A stretch of 64,000 nucleotides of DNA, taken from Branchiostoma floridae. Taxonomy: Eukaryota > Chordata > Leptocardii > Amphioxiformes > Branchiostomatidae. Positions 12,001 to 20,465 of this stretch are shown here, piece after piece; the first letter of the stretch is position 1, and every line of letters starts with the position of its first letter. Below the pieces are notes generated by a model. The model ran no database searches and was not told the DNA's origin. It saw only the letters and a list, made by a program, of their open reading frames with translations. The stretch spans positions 15,978,931-16,042,930 of the forward strand of contig NC_049995.1 in NCBI RefSeq assembly GCF_000003815.2, read 5' to 3'. The position numbers and the translations under genes were made by a program.

Positions 12001-15000
12001 TATTATACTATAGGGAGAATACTTTGCCAGGGGACTTGGCACCAGAGGAGTAGGTCGGCCGCGCAGCCGAAGGGGAATCATGAACATAAGCGTGGACTGA
12101 CTCCCCTGGCCAATTTCTCGGTCTTTTTTGCCGAATTACTTAAGACTTCTCTCAGTGTCTTTAATAATAACAAGTGATAAAAATCAATTGGGGCTATGAA
12201 TGGGGGTATCTCATGTGAGTAGCCTAACGTGATATCCAGCCCAGGTAGACAGCCCAGCCTTTTCCGTAAACATTTTCTACTAGGAGGAAGAAAGAAAAAG
12301 AACGCACCAACGAAAACAATATGTTTTCCCCTTCGGGAAACATAAAAATGCGTCTTACCTCCCTCTATGATGACGTCAGCCCTCATGGCGATGTGCTCAT
12401 GCCAGGTGAGCACGTGGATCTTGATGTACCTGGCCGTGAAGGTGCCGTTGTACGTCTTAAAGGCGTGGCTCACAGGTGTGTCCGTATCCACGTTACCTTT
12501 GAAGATCTGATAAAACAACAGACAAGCTCGTCTGATATGGGTACTCTACTAGCCTGAATAAGTCACCCTATGCTTCCAGAAGCCCTCCCACCGGCCTGGC
12601 CTCTGGAAGCTTAATATCCAACACATCTTATTCAGGAAATTGGGAACATGACATAGTAATGCTGTTGATTAAAGCATATGTGCTGTCATAGAATAACTAT
12701 TGTCAGACTAAGAACTGTCTGTTGATATGGTGTCAATGTCTCTGTTTCTCTGTCTGTCTGTCTCTGTCTGTCTGTCTGTCTCTGCTTGTTGTGTGTTTTT
12801 GTGTTTCCGGATATTTGTGGACAGCGTAAGTTTAGAGCCTCTGGATGTGTTGTGCAGATATTAAGTATGTTGATAGGGGTTAATTCAATGAAGGTCAATG
12901 TCGATTTTAGAACCCTACTGTGTGCCATTTGAAAGATCACCAATTGTAGTTAAGTACAATTACCAAGGCTTCTCCGTTGGCTTTCTTGTACTCCGTCTCG
13001 TCTCCATTCTCCAGCCCGTAGGAGATCTTGTATGACGTCACCCACTGCTGCGTGGGTCCCCCCGGCCAGTCCGGGCTGGAGTTCCTCCCCTGTGTGACGA
13101 TCCCGGTCACCAGCCGAGCGGACTCCAGGTCGATCAGAAGAAACTGTTTGTCGTCGTTTGTAGCCGCACACCAGGCTCCGGCCTCAGTCGCCGTCTCCAC
13201 GCACGAGAACTTGGCGCGAGTGACGGTGGTCTTCTCGCTGAGCTCGGTTGAGCTTGTCATCACTACAGTGGTGGTCGTGCTGGCAAATACCGAGTACTTA
13301 GAAATCTTCTCGGCGATGGTTGTCATCTTCATTGCCAACCCGGCCTTCTCAACCTCTAGCTTCTTCGTTTCTGTGGGAATGAATGCATTGAGCTCATTTT
13401 AAAGGTAAATGTCCATGGCCTTTTTGAGGCCATGTAAAATTAATAAAGAACAGGCTTGTCTGATGGATATAACATAAAAATTACCAAGTCAAGGGTAATC
13501 TGGATTGTCTTCACTATGGCTCTGAAAGCCTCTGATATAGAACAGGCTTCCCTGGTGGGTATAAGCTAAACGTAAACAAGTCAAGTAAACTGGATCGGCA
13601 GCACATCCAGTCAGTGTAACCCAAAGCATTTGAGTGGCTCTTGATGAGTCCTGTTTCGCGTAGAACTGTAGTAAAGCAAGAGAAAATAATCTCCAAGTAA
13701 ATCCTACGGTAGCATAAGATAGTATCAAAAGCTGCCAGAGGAGTGAAGCCGGCCTAGAAGTGTGTTTGGCTACCGGGCAAATGTTCACCTCTTGGCTGAC
13801 TACACTCCTTGGCCATTTAAATACTATCTTATGCCATCGTAGAATATGCTTGGAGATTAAGAAAGGGCGTCTCACCATCCTCAATGATGACGTCCGCCCT
13901 CATGGCGATGTGCTCATGCCAGGTGAGCACGTGGATCTTGATGTACCTGGCCGTGAAGGTGCCGTTGTACGTCTTAAAGGCGTGGCTTACAGGTGTGTCC
14001 GTGTCGGCATTGCCCTTAAAGATCTGATAAAAAACAAACAAAGAAGCTCGTATGATATAGCTGTTCGACAAGCCTGATGGCCAACACCTCTAAGTCTCAG
14101 AATTGGGAACATGGCATGCCAATGCTGTTGCTTCATGCATATGTGCTGATATGGGCCAAACATAGTAGAACTGAGAACTGTCTGTTGTCATGGTGTTGGA
14201 GGTGTTATGAGTGGTTACCATGGTGACAGGGAATCTTCAGTCTGTCTGTGTTTGTGGTTCACGATATATGTATGGTCAGCATCGCTTTAGAACATCTGGA
14301 TGGATTGTAGTGATATGTTGTAGATGGATAGGGGTTGGGAAGACGAAGGTCAATGTCAATTTTACGAACACGAACACTGAATTACCTATGGTAGTACGAA
14401 TACTGAATTACCTATGGTAGGCAATAAGTCCACTTACTAAGGCTTCTCCATTGGCTTTCTTGTACTCCGTTTCGTCTCCATTCTCCAGCCCGTAGGAGAT
14501 TTTGTATGACGTGACCCACTGCTGTGTGGGTCCGTCCGGCCAGTCCGGGCTGGAGTTCCTCCCCTGTGTGACGATCCCGGTCACCAGCTGAGCGGACTCC
14601 AGGTCGATCAGAAGAAACTGTTTGTCGTCGTTTGTAGCCGCACACCAGGCTCCGGCTTCGGTCGCCGTCTCCACGCACGAGAACTTGGCGCGAGTGACTG
14701 AGGTCTTCTCGCTGAGCTCGGTTGAGCTTGTCATCACTACAGTGGTGGTCGTGCTGGCAAATACCGAGTACTTGGAGATTTTCGTTGTGATTGCTGTCAT
14801 CTTAGATTCCATGCTCATCTTCTTTGCTGTATAAAAGAATAAAACACGTAGTTTTGATAATTCGTCTTCACTTGCTTAATGTCATAATTCATGAAAGCAT
14901 AATATGTTAGCTTTTGTCGTTTGGCTTGTGTTTCACATGTTCAACAGTATAAGGTTCACTTCTAGGCCAGCTACACTCCTTTGATACTTTCTTGTGCTAC

Positions 15001-15408
15001 CGAAGGATCTGCTTGAAGATTAGAATATAGTCGCTCCTTTGCCGGCGTTCGATACCGGCTTGTGCTACCGTAGGATCTGCTTGGAGATTAGAATGTAGCC
15101 ACTCCTTTATCAGCTTTTGATACTATCTTATGCTACCTTAGTCACTCCTATTGGCATCGTTCGATACTTTGTGCTACCGTAGGATCTGCTTGTAGATAAA
15201 CCATATACCACTTACTTGTGCTGGACGCGCTGCTTGACGTCATCGATGACGTCATCATGGCCTTGAAGTCGAACTTCTGCCCAGACTTGAGCGCCACCGT
15301 CTTCATGAACCCTCGGATCTCCTCCATCTGTTTCTTCTGGTCCTCGATCATCTTGGTGAGAGACGCGATGGTCTCCTTCAGGGCAGCGATGTCTTCTGGA
15401 GTCGCCAT
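1..15408 (-). CDS. Multi-repeat discoidin-domain (F5/8 type C) protein, 3' end outside window
   Basis: Twenty-six exon pieces on the minus strand encode about 2,290 residues in this window: a 64-residue N-terminal exon (15216-15408), 12 complete discoidin-like repeats and the first codons of a 13th. Each repeat has a Lys/Glu-rich linker, an Ile/Val/Ser/Thr-rich stretch and a DS domain with hallmarks AWCAATNDDKQFLLIDL, WVTSY, KIHPVTW or KIHVLTW, and MRADMI or MRADVI. These resemble Dictyostelium discoidin I (WVTSYKIRY and HPLTWNGHISLR motifs). The Cys pair that closes most secreted F5/8C domains is absent, and the N terminus (MATPEDIAAL) is not a signal peptide, so a cytosolic or non-classically released glycan- or lipid-binding role is inferred. 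Donors and acceptors are canonical GT/AG and phases agree throughout (exon A 1-0, exon B 0-1). A frameshift in DS11 (4-bp insertion near 1487) ends this reading frame unless that repeat is skipped or the base call is wrong. Confidence 0.88.
272..928 (-). CDS. Discoidin repeat DS12 (exons 522-928 and 272-419)
   Basis: Second-class repeat, exon A 407 bp with linker PVKKQLKEVAKKEEQM (the first residue changes because exon B of DS11 ends in C, not G) and LDARYTVTQ where others have LDVRY. Its donor is GTATGTC. Exon B 148 bp reads IFKGNKDTDTPVTHNFAEFG with donor GTAAGC. It is open but lies downstream of the DS11 frameshift. Confidence 0.86.
1187..1838 (-). pseudogene. Discoidin repeat DS11 with frameshift in exon A (exons 1428-1838 and 1187-1334)
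   Basis: Exon A is 411 bp instead of 407 because four bases are duplicated at about 1484-1490 (catacgtacgacag where every other second-class copy has catacgacag). Before the insertion the frame reads normally to WVTSYTLSY; after it the reading turns to VWTGERRRKR, runs into exon B and meets TAA after about 14 codons. Exon B itself (VFKGNKDTDTPVTHNFAEFG) is intact in the normal frame. Splice sites are intact. Skipping both DS11 exons would restore the frame because the pair is phase 1-1. Alternatives are a sequencing or assembly error or a null allele. Confidence 0.8.
1839..2333 (-). repeat. Nearly identical 0.5-kb intron copies in the discoidin gene
   Basis: The introns at 1839-2333, 2971-3473 and 6217-6716 align over almost their full length, including a tract with GGTTAGACATCCAGG and GTCAGTGACACTGAAGTG. 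Non-coding sequence this similar means the second-class repeats were duplicated recently or are being homogenised. Confidence 0.75.
2334..2970 (-). CDS. Discoidin repeat DS10 (exons 2564-2970 and 2334-2481)
   Basis: Second-class repeat, exon A 407 bp, linker AVKKQLKEVAKKEEQM, SSVTVVSV before the domain. Exon B is class-typical. Both exons are open. The 0.5-kb intron after exon B (1839-2333) closely matches those at 2971-3473 and 6217-6716. Confidence 0.88.
3474..4117 (-). CDS. Discoidin repeat DS9 (exons 3711-4117 and 3474-3621)
   Basis: Second-class repeat, exon A 407 bp with linker AVKKQLKEVAKKEEQM, EKLVNGIVTQ (Asn for Thr) and ENQYKD (Gln for Glu). Exon B has NFTEFGG (Thr for Ala). The frame is open. 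Confidence 0.88.
4118..4614 (-). repeat. Hybrid intron between DS8 exon B and DS9 exon A
   Basis: The right part of this interval in transcription order (about 4126-4304) matches the intron at 929-1127, while 4305-4614 matches 2030-2333. The switch point is near 4303. This is the mark of unequal crossing over or gene conversion between repeat units. Confidence 0.7.
4615..5251 (-). CDS. Discoidin repeat DS8 (exons 4845-5251 and 4615-4762)
   Basis: Second-class repeat, exon A 407 bp with a distinct linker AKKKEIKELEKRQETM and TVTETSVMASSSITVSV; the core has KFGVMETKDEAG. Exon B begins with codon ATA instead of ATC but is otherwise class-typical. Splice sites are canonical. Confidence 0.88.
5571..6216 (-). 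CDS. Discoidin repeat DS7 (exons 5810-6216 and 5571-5718)
   Basis: Second-class repeat, exon A 407 bp with linker AVKKQLNEVAKKEEQM; KDVKGELK replaces the common KDKKGELK. Exon B 148 bp is class-typical with donor GTAAGC. The frame is open and splice sites are canonical. Confidence 0.88.
6717..7360 (-). CDS. Discoidin repeat DS6 (exons 6954-7360 and 6717-6864)
   Basis: Second-class repeat, exon A 407 bp with linker EAKKAIKEVAKKEETM and VMASSSIMVSV; exon B 148 bp is class-typical, ending after IVED. The intron that follows (6217-6716) is one of the nearly identical 0.5-kb introns shared with DS9 and DS10. Confidence 0.88.
7380..7860. other. Intron between DS5 and DS6, SINE-like remnant
   Basis: No exon is visible. 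At about 7660-7790 there is a decayed stretch resembling the tail of the local tRNA-derived SINE (ccactttacacc, then aatgggtacct). Confidence 0.35.
7866..8511 (-). CDS. Discoidin repeat DS5 (exons 8117-8511 and 7866-8013)
   Basis: First repeat of the second class and the most diverged member. Exon A is 395 bp with a shortened linker DTKIQIKKEEEKT followed by VIAETVTETSVMASSSISVV. The domain core RYTVTQAKFGVVETKDEAGA is standard. Exon B has NFAQLNGPFKARYVKIHPVT instead of the class-typical NFAEFGGPFNARY. Splice sites are canonical. Confidence 0.87.
8755..9010. repeat. Local direct duplication in the intron between DS4 and DS5
   Basis: A segment with tgctgaaattaaccg, taattc and cataa-ggcttc at about 8785-8845 recurs at about 8950-9005 with a few changes. 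It lies just downstream (minus strand) of the DS4 exon B donor. No coding potential is seen. Confidence 0.55.
9036..9950 (-). CDS. Discoidin repeat DS4 (exons 9544-9950 and 9036-9183)
   Basis: Last of the first-class repeats. Exon A 407 bp, linker ETKKLEVQMMEVETTKTT, AWCAATNDDKQFLLIDL intact, ending KGEAV before donor GTGAGTG. Exon B is the most diverged of its class: IFKANVDTDTPVSHSFKAYS with KIHIVTWHEHIAMRADIII. The frame is open. It marks the boundary with the second class (DS5 onward). Confidence 0.87.
9951..10589. other. Intron between DS3 and DS4
   Basis: About 640 bp with no exon-like open frame flanked by splice sites. Plus-strand reading across the exon-intron border is open but is not supported as coding. 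Confidence 0.4.
10590..11601 (-). CDS. Discoidin repeat DS3 (exons 11189-11601 and 10590-10737)
   Basis: First-class repeat. Exon A is 413 bp, two codons longer than the norm, with linker ETKKLEVEKAEMETKMTT. The usual AWCAATNDD is AWCAKVNDD, and WVTSYTLSYGL resembles the second class, so this copy looks intermediate. Exon B reads VFKGNVDTDTPVSHAFKTY and VLTWHGHIAMRADVII. Splice sites are CTACAG, GTGAGTG, ATCCAG and GTAAGG. Confidence 0.87.
11602..12358. other. Intron between DS2 and DS3
   Basis: About 750 bp; nothing recognised beyond unique-looking AT-rich sequence and a stretch at 11990-12080 without coding signals. Confidence 0.35.
12359..13370 (-). CDS. Discoidin repeat DS2 (exons 12964-13370 and 12359-12506)
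   Basis: First-class repeat with exon A of 407 bp (linker ETKKLEVEKAGLAMKM) and exon B of 148 bp. WVTSYKISYGLENGDETEYK and KIHVLTWHEHIAMRADVII are intact. The donor of exon A is GTAATTG, weaker than in other repeats. Exon B ends IIEGG instead of IIEDG. One Asp in the usual SPDWPDGPTQ motif is Gly (SPDWPGGPTQ). Confidence 0.86.
12745..12786. repeat. GTCT microsatellite
   Basis: Repeated tctg/gtct units inside the DS2 internal intron, slightly interrupted. Confidence 0.8.
13688..13859. mobile_element. Foldback MITE, 'CTCCAAGCAGATCCTACGG' family
   Basis: Terminal inverted repeats start taatctccaag and end cttggagatta. Inside each arm are the family words tcctacggtagcataagata and a copy of agtatcaaaagctg. 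The right end lies 12 bp from the DS1 exon B donor. The same family occurs at 27535-27685 and, in altered form, at 14955-15200 and 31664-31885. Confidence 0.7.
13876..14826 (-). CDS. Discoidin repeat DS1 (exons 14438-14826 and 13876-14023)
   Basis: N-terminal repeat, first class. Exon A is 389 bp (short linker AKKMSMESKMTAI) and exon B 148 bp. The A exon shows TRAKFSCVETATEAGAWCAA and WVTSYKISYGLENGDETEYK; the B exon shows IFKGNADTDTPVSHAFKTY and KIHVLTWHEHIAMRADVII. Acceptor TTATACAG, internal donor GTAAGTG, last donor GTGAGACG. The frame is open throughout. A foldback transposon ends 12 bp past the exon B donor site. Confidence 0.88.
14955..15200. repeat. Tandem fragments of the foldback MITE arm
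   Basis: Three to four direct partial copies of the arm sequence (gtgctaccgtaggatctgct followed by tggagattagaat) lie between DS1 and the first coding exon. This looks like a broken and tandemly expanded member of the family at 13688-13859. Confidence 0.6.
15216..15408 (-). CDS. Discoidin-repeat gene, first coding exon (coiled-coil N terminus)
   Basis: Start codon ATG on the minus strand at 15408-15406, chosen because it opens the frame, follows an untranslated stretch and has a good context (GCAAGATGG). The 64 residues begin MATPEDIAALKETIASLTKM and continue with a Lys/Gln/Glu-rich heptad-like segment, then a Ser/Thr/Met-rich tail. There is no hydrophobic signal. The exon ends at 15216 with donor GTAAGTGG, phase 1, matching the acceptor of DS1. 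An acceptor-like TTACAG just upstream (AG at 15434-15435) suggests the exon starts at 15433 with 25 nt of 5' UTR and that another untranslated exon lies upstream. Confidence 0.85.
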
Positions 15409-15760
15409 CTTGCCTCTGGTCGTCGCTACGGTTCTGTAATAGGATATGATAGATAAGTTATTGGAGTTCACTTTTGCACCACCAGTAATGTCTCTCACTT
15501 ATTTTTTTCTATTTTATTGAGATTGTCCATGTACATAAACAATGGAGGTATGGCGAAACAGGTGTCAGAAGACGCCTTTTCAAAGCCACCATATCGAAAT
15601 CATTTTTTGAGGGGGGGGGGGCTTTTTTGTTCGGAATATCCGTCTCCTAGGAGGATTTCCGACCAAGGATGTAAGGGGTTCGTCCTTCCCCTGACTTGTG
15701 TATCATGGCACTTGCTTGAGTTTTGCAAAAGGGTATCAATAAATCATGATATAGAACTAG

Positions 15761-15960
15761 TAGCATCGTGTGGCGCAATCGGTAAGGTGGATGGCCCAAA
15801 CCCCAGAGGTCCCGGGTTCAAAATCGCTGATATTGACCTGACATTGTGCCCTTGGGAAAGGTACTATACACGGCTTTAATTCCTTACTTCACTAAGGTGT
15901 ACATGAGTATCTAGCTTCGGTTAAAGACGTCACTCGAATAAGACATTATGAAGGCCCAGT
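15761..15960 (+). mobile_element. tRNA-derived SINE
   Basis: Box A-like tggcgcaatcggtaaggtgg and box B-like ggtcccgggttcaaaatc are followed by a body with gcccttgggaaaggtacta and atgagtatctagcttcggtt. The same body is found at 32325-32520 and, weaker, at 54635-54860. Pol III promoter boxes support a tRNA-derived SINE. Confidence 0.7.
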
Positions 15961-17480
15961 GTTTGAGGAGGGACACACCTCATGCACGCTAAAGAAATCG
16001 CCACACTCGAAAAGAGTAGGGGTCCTTCCCGGTGGGAGTGGATTAAACCTTACAGTCTGGTCTCCAGGTTGACATCTTGAAAAGGTGATAGTCACATGTT
16101 CTGTCAATTCTTTGACAAATGTGGTAAAACTAAATGAATAGATAACTACACTTGATGAATAGTGACGTCTTTGACATGCCTGGTGTATCTAGGTTACAGT
16201 GAGCGTGGTTAAAAATTTATGCCTTTAATCTTTCATCTGCCCTGGAGTTAACCCTAAAGGCACCGACTATAATGGACCCTCTGTGATACGTACCTTTCTT
16301 TTGTAACTCTATATTCTTTTTGTCTGATGTACATGTACAATGACAGTACTTGTTCCATCTTTTGTAGTATCTTTTCAGGAAAATGTTCTTTGCCCTTTTG
16401 TTAGAGAAAGTCTTTTCATCTCATTGTTTTTTTACTGCTTTTAGCCAGATATACACCAGTTCTAAGCCTCTTGTGCCTAATATGAATTTACCAAGGCTCT
16501 GAAGTCCTCTCTCCGCCATGAAAGGGTGCCCAGAAACATCATAAACACATGAATGGATGATTTAAATGCCATAGACCTTTTATGCCGTATAAACGTAACA
16601 AACATTTCAGGTGAATGTCTTGCAAGGTTGTTTATGCCACGAACAGGGCGCCTTTTTGACACGTGTAGACTGACTATGAAATGCAGGCAAAATATCTATA
16701 TATTTCCTGAACAGATGTTACAAGATCTGGATAATTTTCCTGACCCAGTTATCCATGCAGCTATATATACATTTATGCAGTAGTCTGATATTAAATGCAG
16801 AAAGACGCTACAGTCTGGATGAACAGCTTGAGGCATCTTCCCATTCATCTTGTTCACAAAGGCGTCCCCGTCCGACGTGTTTTGCGTCATGGTAACTATG
16901 GAGGGATGCCTTTTAACTTTTGTCCATTTGTGTAACTCCACTAGTTCTAAATCCGACTTTTCTCACCGTCCATCTCTTGATATAGTTTTCCTCTTCATTC
17001 CTCGGCATTTTTGATCACGGCAATGAGATATATGAAAATATGGAAAAAAATGGTATCCATCAAAACTAAAGGAACCCAATCCGTACGGACCTTTTTTTCT
17101 CTGCGCACAAGCGTTATCTGCATCTTTTTTTTTAGCAAGGAACATACAGGCGTAAATTGGGTGTTTAACACTGGGTGTTATATTGTGTACGAAAACAGGA
17201 ATTATTGTATCATATGTTATGCTTTACACAGGGAGTCGAATGTCTCTGTCCGAATGATTTACTTTCACTGGTATGTCTTGAATGGGATGTCCTGAGGGTG
17301 TCCTATTGTCACTCAAGCGTTACTCTCACTTTTTAGTCTGTCCACTTTTTAGACGATGGATTAAGTGACTACGGATGAAGTTTTACCAAAAGATTGCTAA
17401 TAAGCAAACCGGTCAGCCAATAACGTTCTTGACGTATCTCATTATGTTAGTTATATCTATTAAGCTTAATTTTGCAGTAA
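15961..17480. other. Intergenic stretch, nothing recognised
   Basis: No open frame here has splice-site support or recognisable domain motifs. Short ORFs have AT-rich composition typical of the intergenic background. Confidence 0.35.
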
Positions 17481-17504
17481 CAAAATTGCCTTAATTTTAT
17501 AGAC

Positions 17505-17830
17505 TTCGGTCAGAAACGTCATAAAATTTCCTGATTTGTATAACAAGAAAACAATAAAAGAGCAAATTTCAACTATACGGTGCAACAACAGGTGCATTTG
17601 GCAAATTAGCTTTAAGTGTAGTTTTAAAACGCTGAGCTCTTCATTTCAAACACTAGTAACAAAATAATACAGTTTCCAGAGCTCGGTCAAAAGCGTCATA
17701 CAATTTCCTTATTTGCATAACATTAAAATTTCATCCTTCGTATCACTAAAAGAATAATTTCTAGCCATACAGTGCAGCAACAGGTCCATTTGGTAGATTA
17801 GTGTAAAGTGTAGTTTTAAAACCCTTCTCC
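17505..17830. repeat. Tandem duplication, unit about 175 bp, two copies
   Basis: Words such as cggtcagaaacgtcata and ttaagtgtagttttaaaac in 17505-17640 recur as cggtcaaaagcgtcata and taaagtgtagttttaaaac in 17690-17825. Confidence 0.6.
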
Positions 17831-18112
17831 CTTCATTTAAAACACCCTGCCATCGTTTGCCCATTTAACTGACCTAGTTTCAAACACGCCCCCTTTAATT
17901 GTCGCAGACGCAACTCTGGCTGCAACACAACACAGCACAACACAACAGGGCATTTAAAAATGTGTAACAGAGACTTATACGACTCATAAGGACATTAAAC
18001 GGTGTAAACTGTATCTCTGTAAAATACCTTGTCTGACCCTTGCCTCTTCCCTCATGACCGCAATGAAAAGCGGCATACATGCCGATTTGAGCTTTCATAA
18101 ATAAATAAAGGT

Positions 18113-18140
18113 TCAAACAAACAAACAAACAAACAAACAC
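18113..18140. repeat. AAAC microsatellite
   Basis: Six to seven aaac units; similar tracts recur elsewhere in the window at SINE or LINE tails. Confidence 0.8.
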
Positions 18141-18369
18141 TTTGGTGTGACCCTTGTCAGCCAAGATAAATCTGTGGTAAAAGTAACAATGTTCCAGGTA
18201 TGTAGCTTGATCCACCCATGTTTGGCTGATTGTTCTCTCAATATTCCTTTTTCATATCTTCTGATTCAAGATGTTTATAATTCACGTATCTATTTTAGAT
18301 TGATAAGATGCTTCGATATAAGACAGGTCGTTGATAGTATACTATATTACCTCACACCACCCAGGTGTA

Positions 18370-19960
18370 AAATGGGTACTTGACTTCGGTTGGGGAAGTG
18401 AAAGGAGTTTGGAAGGAGAGGGGTGGGCTCCAATCAATAACGTGCCATAGACATGTTGGATAAGAATCCACCGCCCTTGTGGCCTAAAAACCTCTAAGAG
18501 ACTACAATTCTATCAAGAACTGTGAGGTTGCAACCATGCTTATTGTTCTTCTGATAATCGTTTTGCTGCCGCCCATTTCAACAATATTATCCTTGTCCCA
18601 ATAACCTGTCCCTGACACAGTGGACTAACAATCCAACTGCACCTCAAAGGACCAAAAATAGTATGGGACCACCTTTCTAACACAATCCCAAAGATAGGGC
18701 TAAAATTTCCATACTCATCGCTCTCTAGAATATATTTTGCTCCCCCTCCCACACACATCTATTTCAACAATACCATTCCTGTCCTAGACACGGTGGACTA
18801 ACTACCCGACTGCACCTGCGAACTCTGAGGACCAAGACTAGTATGGGACCACCTTTTTAACAACGATCACAAAGTTATGGCTAAAATTCCCATAGTTATT
18901 GTTCTCAGGAATGAATTTTTCTCTCACTACCACCCCCCCCCCCCCACACACACACACCTATTTAAACACTAAACAGTCCTAAGACACAGTTGACCAACAA
19001 CCCACTGCCCCTACGGCCTCAAAGGATCAAGGACAACATTTCCATTAACAATCACAACGTTAGCACTGAATTTGTCCGTGTTCATTGACCTCTGGAATAT
19101 ATTTTTGCTTTCACGTATTTTAAACGTTACAATAACTGGTTGTACGGTGGCGGCGATGACGGTATATTGTGTGTTAGAAAACTAGTATCCCTGCAGCCTT
19201 AACTCAAGGAAGAAAGTCTATGGGACTACATTGTTACCAACTATCACAATATTTAGTACTAAAAGTCCATACTCTTGACCACACTTTTGTCACCACTCAC
19301 CTATTTGAAACGTAACAATGACTATGGCTGTACGGCGTCATATTGTATGTTGGGAAGCTAATGTCCCTACGGCCTCAAGAAAGAAAGTCTATGAGATGAC
19401 CTTGTTACCAACTATGACAATGTTAAGACTCCAATTTCCTTGCTTCTGACTTCATTTTTGCTTCCACTCACCACTTTCAAGCGTAGTAATATGCATATGA
19501 CTGTGGCTGTCCGGTGGTGACGACGGTATATTGTGTGTTGGAAAGCTACGGCCTCAAGAAACAAAGTCTATAGGACTACACTGATACAAACTATCACAAT
19601 GTTAGGACTAAAATTGCCTTGCTTCTGACTTCATTTTTGCTTCCACTCACCTCTTTCAAGCGTAGCTATATGGCTGTGCCTGTACGGCGGTATGTTGTAT
19701 GTTGGAACGCTACTGTCGCTACGGCCTCAAGGAAGATAGTCTATGGAACTACCTGTATCACAATGATAGGACTAAGATTGCAATGTGTAGGACTGCATTC
19801 TTGCCTCCACTCACCTCTTGCAAACGTAGCGAAGTCCGTGGATGTTGTGGAAGCGATGATGTGGTCCTGTGTGTTGGAAGCTCTCCGCCTCGGTCGGTCC
19901 GACTGCAGAGGTCGCCACTCAAACAACAGGGCCTGTCCTGCACTGCCTGCTGCACGTCCG
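18370..19960 (-). repeat. Diverged tandem array, unit about 180-200 bp, with donor-like sites on the minus strand
   Basis: Seven or eight units repeat the order (plus strand) ccactcacct..caagcgtag, a variable CGG block, tgttggaaagcta, ctacggcctcaag, aagtctatgg, then tatcacaatgttaggact. On the minus strand the last four units carry GTGAGTGG after a short block reading like PTHNIPSS or PTYNIPPY, so each could be a mini-exon with donor. Unit lengths (59, 74 and 57 bp from CGTAG-type acceptors) do not keep one frame, so coding is not established. Confidence 0.5.
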
Positions 19961-20070
19961 ACTGCAGACGTCACCACCCAGACAACAGCCTGACCTGTCC
20001 TTCAATATACCTGTACACCGGACTGACCAGATGGCAGGGGTAACTCAGTCACCTGTATCACATCACTTGT

Positions 20071-20082
20071 TCTATCTATCTG

Positions 20083-20122
<40 letters not shown>
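20071..20122. repeat. TATC microsatellite
   Basis: About twelve tatc units, ending exactly at the left flank of the pogo-like MITE. Confidence 0.85.
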
Positions 20123-20308
20123 CAGTACCCGCATAATTGCATCCCATTTGCCAGTGCATTTCGTGCAATTATCCTAATGGTGCAACAAAGCGAAGGTGTG
20201 TGTTGTTAAGTTGATTTAAGCTGGAACACACCACCACGGAATTTTGGAATGTCGTGCAATTAACAGAAGTGTGCGATTATCCGTTGTGCAATTAAATGTC
20301 TTCTCCTG
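20123..20308. mobile_element. pogo-like MITE with TA flanks
   Basis: Ends with imperfect inverted termini (cagtacccgcataattgc and its partner at the other end, taaatgtcttctcctg) and flanked on both sides by TA. A sister copy lies at 24811-24956. Terminal CAGT, the subterminal aattgcac motif and TA flanks fit the Tc1/mariner-pogo group. Confidence 0.6.
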
Positions 20309-20465
20309 TATCTACTAATCAATTGACCCCCTGGCTGTTGGAAGGACAGTTTGAAACATTTAGACGAAGATTTTCATCCAGGTTCGTCTAAAAAATAAAA
20401 AAGGCACATATTCCTTTCTCTGCATTTGAGGAAGACCACGGTAGTTGAGCACGCAGACGAGTGGT

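Noticed and set aside
522-15408. Regularly spaced repeats resembling a CRISPR array
   Set aside because: Units are about 1 kb with coding exons and introns; spacing and size do not fit CRISPR, and the genome is eukaryotic.
15761-15835. A functional tRNA gene at 15761
   Set aside because: Box A and box B are present but acceptor and anticodon stems do not pair; the body that follows is shared with other SINE copies.
19741-19977. A convincing gene at 19741-19977 (minus strand)
   Set aside because: The frame is open and followed by GTGAGTGG, but it is the best-preserved unit of a decaying tandem array and its partners do not keep frame; reported as a finding instead.
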